DNA from: Segatella copri
GTDB lineage: Bacteria > Bacteroidota > Bacteroidia > Bacteroidales > Bacteroidaceae
DNA: 18,668 nucleotides
Assembly: GCF_019127135.1 (NCBI RefSeq)
Contig: NZ_JAHOEA010000060.1
Location: 1-18,668, forward strand
Reading direction: 5' to 3'
Shown here: piece after piece, positions 13,803 through 18,668 of the stretch
How the letters are laid out: each line of letters opens with the position of its first letter
Position numbering within the stretch: the stretch's first letter is position 1
Translations under genes and position numbers: made by a program
Notes under the pieces: generated by a model
Databases searched by the model: none
The model's input: the letters and a program-made list of their open reading frames with translations, nothing else
What the model was told of the DNA's origin: nothing

Positions 13803-13868
13803 TTTTCCCCGCCACCTTCCCGCTACTTTTCTGAAATCAGGGAAGAAACAAGGGGGCTACGGGGAAAA
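13803..13868. repeat. Nested inverted repeat between divergent promoters
   Basis: TTTTCCCCG (13803-13811) is complementary to CGGGGAAAA (13860-13868), and inside it CTTCCC (13816-13821) to GGGAAG (13840-13845). A further GGGGAAAA lies at 13873-13880. It adjoins the VapE -33 element and lies between the VapE and 460-aa gene promoters, a possible shared control site. Confidence 0.45.
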
Positions 13869-13903
13869 GTATGGGGAAAAAAGAGGAAAAACAGATGCAT
13901 ATC

Positions 13904-13935
13904 CTTGCATAATCCGAAAATAAATCTTACCTTTG
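13904..13935 (+). promoter_or_regulatory. Promoter of the 460-aa protein gene
   Basis: CTTG (13904-13907), 20 nt, then TACCTTTG (13928-13935). A near-consensus Bacteroidota promoter; start expected near 13942, 27 nt before the start codon. Confidence 0.75.
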
Positions 13936-13968
13936 TGGCGAAACTTATTTTCTTAAAACAGACTGACA

Positions 13969-15351
13969 ATGAATGAAGATAAAGATGAAATAGAATTCAG
14001 CTACGAAGTCTTCGACCGACAGCTCGACAACTTCTGCCGAATGCTCAGCATTCTGGTAGATGCATGGGAAGATTACAGTCCGCAGGAACTTACCTTCGAT
14101 ATCCGTTCGCTCTGCACCAAAGCCACCCGGCTCTGCTATATGGCAGAGAAAGATATGGTGCTGCAACACAACGACATAGCGAAACAGCGAAAGGAGCAGA
14201 ACGAAACCCACGAAGTAAGCATCAGCATCATCGTAATGCAGAAGTTTACACCCCTGATGGCGCATATCATGGAAGACATGAAAAAGGGAAAACAGATAGA
14301 AGGAAAACGGATAAAAGTGGCACCGCTGGATATGACCCGCATCCTGCCGAAACTCAACGAATTTTTTGAAACCGATGAACTGGGCAAAGGAAGTACTATC
14401 GATGTAAACGAAGTAACCAAACTCCAGAAAGAATTGTTACGCCAGGTAAAACCCACTCATATCCCCGGCGTAAAACCCGTAGAGCGCCTCTGGAATCTCT
14501 TCCAGCTATACAGCATGGCATGTTATCTGATGCTCCACTTCCGCCAGCTGAGCCATTTCACCAACCTCGCCATGAGCGAAGAGCAGACCACCCGCCTCTT
14601 CGAAATGTCGCTACAGGAATATCAGGAAGAACCAAAGGGCATCAGCGACATAGACCGATACTTTACAACCCTGGAATATGACAACAACGGAAAGCAGCTC
14701 TCCGTCAGCCAATTGCTGGAAGTAAGAAAAACGCTAAAAGACGAGGTACCGGAAAATCTGCGCCTCGACTTTATGAAATATATAAGAGACACCCAACTAC
14801 TGGGCGCCCAGCTTGCCCACGTCAATTTTACAGCACAAGAATATCTCAAGCTGGTATCAGCCACCGTAAAATGGCACATCATCGAGCAAGAAATCTACGA
14901 TTTGGAACATCCCGAAGGCATTCCGGAAACCCTTCCCAACGAGGTTTTCTACAAAGTAAAAGACGGCAAATACATCGACATGCAGAATCTGAAGGCTCAG
15001 ATAGCCAATATGTTGAAATTCGTTACCCGCAAGAACCATTGGTTCTGCGTATGGTGTGTATTGAATCACAACTGCATGCTTCAGGACAACCAGAACTTCG
15101 AAGCCTTTGCCACCCAGATGATGACTCCCGAATGGTTTGGCGACATCGACGATTATCTCCATTTCTCGGGCGACAATCTCCGCGACTACCGCCGTTATTT
15201 CTCAGAGATAGATTATCCGCAATGGGATGAAAAGAAGTTTAAGGAAATCAAGGACCTTTACAACATGACGAAATGGTCAGACAAGCTCCTCAGCAAGTTC
15301 CAGCATCTCTGCATCACGATGAATGGTGTGTTTGATAAGAAAAGCCTCTGA
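13969..15351 (+). CDS. Hypothetical 460-aa, mostly helical protein
   Basis: I do not recognise a family. The sequence is rich in Leu, Glu, Lys and Gln and looks alpha-helical throughout. It has no signal peptide, no membrane helix, and no Walker, nuclease or helix-turn-helix motif that I can see. A distinctive patch near residues 357-369 (HWFCVWCVLNHNC) clusters Trp and Cys and could be a structural or metal site. A hydrophobic run LYSMACYLMLHF (180-191) is too short and mixed for a clear membrane helix. The ATG at 13969 is 27 nt after the predicted transcription start. It is divergent from the VapE gene and followed by its own terminator, so it is a one-gene unit. Codon use looks like that of a normal expressed gene. 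Confidence 0.8.
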   Translation: MNEDKDEIEFSYEVFDRQLDNFCRMLSILVDAWEDYSPQELTFDIRSLCTKATRLCYMAEKDMVLQHNDIAKQRKEQNETHEVSISIIVMQKFTPLMAHIMEDMKKGKQIEGKRIKVAPLDMTRILPKLNEFFETDELGKGSTIDVNEVTKLQKELLRQVKPTHIPGVKPVERLWNLFQLYSMACYLMLHFRQLSHFTNLAMSEEQTTRLFEMSLQEYQEEPKGISDIDRYFTTLEYDNNGKQLSVSQLLEVRKTLKDEVPENLRLDFMKYIRDTQLLGAQLAHVNFTAQEYLKLVSATVKWHIIEQEIYDLEHPEGIPETLPNEVFYKVKDGKYIDMQNLKAQIANMLKFVTRKNHWFCVWCVLNHNCMLQDNQNFEAFATQMMTPEWFGDIDDYLHFSGDNLRDYRRYFSEIDYPQWDEKKFKEIKDLYNMTKWSDKLLSKFQHLCITMNGVFDKKSL

Positions 15352-15412
15352 TTACGGCTTGTTTTATGCATAAAAAACAGCTTTTAAATACCTGATTTAC
15401 AAAATAATATTA

Positions 15413-15460
15413 AAAGTTCACAAGTTTGTGGTCCACAACCTTGTGAACTTTCATTTTTTT
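15413..15460 (+). terminator. Terminator of the 460-aa gene, overlapping the next promoter
   Basis: Arms AAAGTTCACAAGTTTGTG (15413-15430) and CACAACCTTGTGAACTTT (15434-15451) form an 18-bp stem with one mismatch and a 3-nt loop, followed by a run of seven T (15454-15460). The right arm also contains the TTG used as -33 element by the next gene. Confidence 0.88.
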
Positions 15461-15471
15461 GCTTATCTTTG
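15441..15471 (+). promoter_or_regulatory. Promoter of the ATPase_2-like gene
   Basis: TTG (15441-15443), 20 nt, then TATCTTTG (15464-15471). Start expected near 15478, 18 nt before the ATG at 15496. The -33 element lies within the terminator stem of the upstream gene. Confidence 0.75.
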
Positions 15472-15495
15472 CATCCGTAATCAAGCAAAAAAACA

Positions 15496-16620
15496 ATGGA
15501 AAAGGCATTCGTATATGGTATGTCGGTTGCCGGAAACAACTTCACCGACCGAATAGAAGAAACCAAGCGCATCAAGGCAGACTTTGAGCATGGCATCAAC
15601 GTCATTCTCATCTCTCCCCGACGCATGGGCAAGACTTCGCTCGTCAAAAAGGTAATATCCGAAATTGATAATCCAGAGATAAAAGTGGTGTATATGGACA
15701 TCTATGACTGCCGAAGCGAATATGATTTCTACAACCGCTTCGCAGAAACCATTATGAAATCTATGAGTAATAAGCTGGAACAAGTAGTAGAAAACATCAA
15801 GCAGTTCCTAGTAAGAGTTTCACCAAAAATCTCCTTTAGTCCAGATCCTACATCCGAATATTCATTATCTCTGGGAATTACACCAAAGGACTATTCCCCT
15901 GAAGAGATTCTGAATCTTCCGGAAAGAATCGCTCAGGAAAAGGGAATCCGCATGGTGGTCTGCATCGACGAATTCCAGCAAATTGGAGAATTCCCTGATA
16001 CTCTTACGGTTCAGAAGAAACTGCGTGGCGCCTGGCAGCATCATCAGAATGTATCATACTGTTTCTTTGGAAGCAAGAAGCATCTGATGGAAAACATTTT
16101 CCAAAACCGACACATGCCTTTCTATATGTTTGGCGAGATGCTGCACTTGGATTGCATTCCTACTGAATATTGGGTGCCTTTCATCTGCTCCCGATTCGAG
16201 AAATACGGAAAGAAAATATCTGAGGAATATGCTACAAGAATCTGTAAAACCGTAAAGAACTATTCTTCCTACGTGCAGCAACTAGCTTGGAACGTGATGG
16301 CAGAAACCGAGAAAGAAGTAAACGAAGAAACCTTACAAAGTGGCATCAGCGCCTTGCTGCAACAATGTCATGGTCTTTTCGTACAGCAAACCGAGGGCTT
16401 AACCACCTATCAGCTCAATTTTCTGCGCCTCCTCTGCAGTGGCGTCCACTCAGGTTTCACCGCCCAGGCTGTAACAGAAACCTATCCGCTGGGCAGCAAA
16501 TCCAATATCGACCGCATCAAGAAAGCCCTCATCGACAAGGAATTGATTACCCTGGAGAAGGATGGAGTTTTCATCGCCGACTGCGTGTTCGAGCTTTGGT
16601 TTAAGAAGGAAATGATGTAA
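15496..16620 (+). CDS. AAA-type ATPase of the ATPase_2 (archaeal-type) family
   Basis: A 374-aa cytosolic P-loop protein. It opens with a short helical lead-in (NNFTDRIEETKRIKADFEHG) that is typical of the family. Walker A SPRRMGKTS is at 40-48, Walker B MVVCIDEFQ at 153-161, and a sensor-like FFGSKKHLM at 190-198. The C-terminal 90 or so residues look like a winged helix (LNFLRLLCSGVHSGFTAQAV, then NIDRIKKALIDKELI), as usual for these proteins. The length is normal. Such genes are very abundant in Bacteroidales and often stand alone; their role is not settled, with STAND-like signalling or DNA-related functions proposed. It has its own promoter and is not obviously linked to its neighbours. 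Confidence 0.87.
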   Translation: MEKAFVYGMSVAGNNFTDRIEETKRIKADFEHGINVILISPRRMGKTSLVKKVISEIDNPEIKVVYMDIYDCRSEYDFYNRFAETIMKSMSNKLEQVVENIKQFLVRVSPKISFSPDPTSEYSLSLGITPKDYSPEEILNLPERIAQEKGIRMVVCIDEFQQIGEFPDTLTVQKKLRGAWQHHQNVSYCFFGSKKHLMENIFQNRHMPFYMFGEMLHLDCIPTEYWVPFICSRFEKYGKKISEEYATRICKTVKNYSSYVQQLAWNVMAETEKEVNEETLQSGISALLQQCHGLFVQQTEGLTTYQLNFLRLLCSGVHSGFTAQAVTETYPLGSKSNIDRIKKALIDKELITLEKDGVFIADCVFELWFKKEMM

Positions 16621-16679
16621 AATAGTACAGAATAAGAAAGATTTTCTTGTTTTTTGCATTCTGTTTCAAAACTTTTTGC

Positions 16680-16687
16680 TATTTTTG
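16680..16687 (+). promoter_or_regulatory. Possible -7 element for the long leader of the LRR gene
   Basis: TATTTTTG matches TAnnTTTG. The nearest TTTG (16653-16656) is 23 nt upstream, slightly too far. If used, transcription would start near 16694 and the LRR gene would have a leader of about 410 nt. No other good promoter is visible between here and 17104. Confidence 0.4.
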
Positions 16688-16857
16688 CACCGAAAAATAT
16701 GCAGAAGACAGAAATCTCTGTTATCGGAAAACTGCAGATTATTGATTGTTAAACATTTAAAATTAAAGAAGTAAGAAACAGATAGTTACAAACAGAAAGA
16801 AACGCAAAGAACTGGATTTTCTAAGAAAGTTCAATTCCTTATAGAGAGTAAGCAATT

Positions 16858-17089
16858 GAGTTCTATGCAACTCTAGGTTTATAAACTAGCGTTTCCGTTC
16901 TAAACTTTTAGATATTGAGCTTTTAGCTCTTGTTCTCTAATTCAGAATACCGCCAATATTCAACACACGAGAACAAGCAGACTGAGAGTTCACGCTTATA
17001 GGCGTGGACTGTTTGGTGCTTGTTGTGTGTACAGGTAACTTGGCGGTAACCTTGAATTAAACAAGTAAAGAACGGTTACACGCCTTTTT
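16858..17089 (+). ncRNA. Structured leader RNA with competing folds (attenuator-like)
   Basis: Small hairpins come first: GAGTT/AACTC (16858-16873) and GAGC/GCTC (16917-16929). A long rod follows. P1 pairs AATTCA (16939-16944) with TGAATT (17053-17058) and TACCGCCAA (16948-16956) with TTGGCGGTA (17040-17048). P2 pairs ACACAC (16963-16968) with GTGTGT (17025-17030) and AACAAGC (16972-16978) with GCTTGTT (17018-17024). P3 pairs AGTTCACGC (16987-16995) with GCGTGGACT (17002-17010), one wobble, closed by TTATAG. The 3' strand of P1 is also the 5' arm of a terminator. It may be a cis-acting leader of the LRR gene or a separate small RNA; a known Rfam family cannot be excluded. Confidence 0.6.
17042..17089 (+). 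terminator. Terminator competing with the leader's closing stem
   Basis: GGCGGTAACC (17042-17051) pairs with GGTTAC-A-CGCC (17074-17084), a 10-bp stem with one bulged A and a 22-nt loop, followed by five T (17085-17089). It ends 15 nt before the LRR start codon. Its 5' arm cannot form while P1 of the leader is paired. Confidence 0.6.
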
Positions 17090-17103
17090 AATTAATATTA
17101 TTT

Positions 17104-18579
17104 ATGATTAAATTTACATTTAAAATTTTTCTTTTATTAGTATCTATATTTACCCCCATTTTTGCAATGGCTGAAAATGAGGATAACAATGAAGTGGGTG
17201 ATTTAAAATATGAAATCACTGGTGAAAATACTGTTTCTGTACGAGGATTTGCTAATAACAAATTTGTTTCAGATTTAGTTATACCAGAACAAGTCACATT
17301 AGGAGGTCAGAAGTATACCATTACAGGAATAGCTGATGATGCATTTAATGCATATAATGAAGATAATACAGAATGTTCTGCTATTAAAAAATTGACGTTA
17401 CCTAAGACTGTCAAAGAAATAGGTAATAGAGCTTTTAATTGCGTGGGCAGTTTGGTCGAAATAAACTTTAATGAGGGACTAGAATACATCGGGCAAGAAG
17501 CATTTTCACTATGCAATAATCTTAAAGAAGTATCCTTACCTAACAGCTTGCAAAAAATAGACTATGGTGCATTTATAGGAGACAAAAATTTAGAAAAAAT
17601 AACACCGTCTAATAACCTCAAATGGATTGATGCATATACATTTCAAGCTACAAAATGGCTAGACAAGCAACCTGAAGGACTCGTCTATTTCGGAAATGCA
17701 CTACTAACATATAAAGGTACAGTAGAAAGTTTTGCATATGTGAAAGAAGGAATCACGCTGATTGCAGAAGAAGCGTTACGAGACTGCAAATCTATCACGA
17801 AATGCATTCTTCCAAAAGGCATTAAAATAATAGCTGGAAGAGCATTTAAATACTGTAATAATCTAACATATATATATGTACCTGAAGGTATAGAATATAT
17901 TGGCGATGACGCTTTTGTAATTTATCCAGAAAACGGTATAAAGACAACAGTATCTTTACCTAATACGTTTAGTACATATATTCTTAATTGTAGAGCTGAA
18001 ATAAATTATGTTATAAGATATTCAGACAATCAAAATATGTATATTGCAACTGCATTGAAGCCTGTATTCAATGCGGTAGATAATATATACGTACCAGGAG
18101 GTTGTTCTAAATTCTATACAGAAAAAGGATTTACAAATGTAAAAGAACTATACTCTTACGATATTGACTCTAAAGACAACTATATTTACGTAAAAGTTAA
18201 TCCTAATTATGATTTCGTTAAAATTAACAAAGTAAGTTTTTGGGATAGGGATATGTTTTATTATATGGATATGACTTATGATGAGAATGAAAAAGCTTGG
18301 AAATATACTATCAATTCAAGTCGTGGAACTAGAGCTATAGCTATTAATGAAATAAAAACCAAAATTACTTGTACTATAGGGGCTTTAACTGCAAATATAG
18401 TCTACACTGGAGAAGACAACAAATACATTTCTACTTCAATTGATCCTGTTTATAAAGCAGAATATACAAATAACACAAAACATTACAACATACAAGGCAT
18501 AGAGATTTCGCCAAACACAAATGGCTTACATATCGTCAAAGACAAATTTGGTAAAGCAAGGAAAGTAATAATCAGATGA
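17104..18579 (+). CDS. BspA-like leucine-rich repeat (LRR_5) surface protein
   Basis: A 491-aa secreted protein. Residues 1-23 are a signal peptide (Lys-rich start, hydrophobic 8-20, AMA at 21-23). From about 70 to 285 there are LRR_5 repeats of the BspA/Treponema type, with the recurring pattern of L-LP---K-IG--AF--C-NL, for example IKKLTLPKTVKEIGNRAF (94-111) and LTYIYVPEGIEYIGDDAF (254-271). The middle is a beta-rich region of unknown type. The last 30 residues (YNIQGIEISPNTNGLHIVKD and onward to VIIR) resemble the C-terminal segments of many Prevotella secreted proteins and may be a type IX secretion or anchoring signal. Base composition is visibly more A/T-rich than its neighbours, which suggests transfer. 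Ligand unknown. Confidence 0.85.
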   Translation: MIKFTFKIFLLLVSIFTPIFAMAENEDNNEVGDLKYEITGENTVSVRGFANNKFVSDLVIPEQVTLGGQKYTITGIADDAFNAYNEDNTECSAIKKLTLPKTVKEIGNRAFNCVGSLVEINFNEGLEYIGQEAFSLCNNLKEVSLPNSLQKIDYGAFIGDKNLEKITPSNNLKWIDAYTFQATKWLDKQPEGLVYFGNALLTYKGTVESFAYVKEGITLIAEEALRDCKSITKCILPKGIKIIAGRAFKYCNNLTYIYVPEGIEYIGDDAFVIYPENGIKTTVSLPNTFSTYILNCRAEINYVIRYSDNQNMYIATALKPVFNAVDNIYVPGGCSKFYTEKGFTNVKELYSYDIDSKDNYIYVKVNPNYDFVKINKVSFWDRDMFYYMDMTYDENEKAWKYTINSSRGTRAIAINEIKTKITCTIGALTANIVYTGEDNKYISTSIDPVYKAEYTNNTKHYNIQGIEISPNTNGLHIVKDKFGKARKVIIR

Positions 18580-18615
18580 TAATAAGATGATTATAAAAAA
18601 TATCTTTAATTATGA

Positions 18616-18650
18616 GGGTGTGTCATAAGTCTGTGACGCACCCTTTTTTT
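18616..18650 (+). terminator. Terminator of the LRR gene
   Basis: GGGTGTGTCA (18616-18625) pairs with TGACGCACCC (18634-18643), one G-T wobble, 8-nt loop, followed by seven T (18644-18650). It starts 37 nt after the stop codon. Confidence 0.85.
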
Positions 18651-18668
18651 GTGTGTGTTTCTATATAT

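Noticed and set aside
16939..17058. 6S RNA (6S-Flavo type)
   Set aside because: The rod shape is suggestive, but the central bubble is small and asymmetric and the closing stem overlaps a terminator directly before a gene. Kept only as a possibility to test with Rfam.
18616..18643. Insertion-sequence end, because GGGTGTGTCA resembles some IS termini
   Set aside because: The inverted partner is only 8 nt away and is followed by seven T, so a terminator explains it fully.

Overview
The window looks like a chromosomal piece of a Bacteroidales bacterium, most likely Prevotella or Segatella. Three things point there. The clearest promoters have the Bacteroidota form (TTTG or TTG, about 20 nt, then TAnnTTTG) instead of a sigma70 -35/-10. 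Shine-Dalgarno sequences are weak. The gene families are typical of gut Bacteroidales: a secreted GH36 alpha-galactosidase, a BspA-like LRR_5 surface protein, a DUF6078-like protein and an orphan VapE-type ATPase. No rRNA, tRNA, CRISPR array, integrase or transposase gene was seen.

Layout. 1-420 is non-coding and holds a leftward promoter for a gene beyond the left edge. 421-2616 (-) is the alpha-galactosidase. 2944-3600 (+) is a hemolysin III/PAQR-like membrane protein with a strong terminator. 3845-5916 (+) is a three-gene operon (ABC ATPase, permease, YtrA-type GntR regulator) with a clear promoter and a 9-bp inverted repeat at the start site that is a candidate operator. 6079-10617 (+) is a MacAB/Lol-like efflux locus: one ATPase, two paralogous FtsX-like permeases and one HlyD/MacA-type adaptor, closed by a terminator. 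10655-11446 (-) is nagB. 11532-11984 (-) is a small Cys-rich DUF6078-like protein.

The accessory part starts near 12.1 kb. A VapE-type P-loop ATPase (12295-13560, -) is enclosed by two 107-bp inverted repeats, about 88% identical by hand alignment, built from GGTGAAGAGT units in both orientations. The VapE promoter lies outside the right repeat, so at least that copy should be transcribed as 5' UTR. Next come an unrecognised 460-aa protein, an ATPase_2-type AAA protein whose promoter overlaps the preceding terminator, and an AT-rich LRR_5 surface protein. The LRR gene is preceded by about 480 nt of non-coding DNA with a long rod-like RNA fold that competes with a terminator hairpin ending just before the start codon.

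The main second-look items are the inverted-repeat VapE cassette, the attenuator-like leader of the LRR gene, and a 17-19 bp palindromic motif (core ATAAGGTG) found in five intergenic places. All alignments, pairings and counts were done by eye; no database search was possible.
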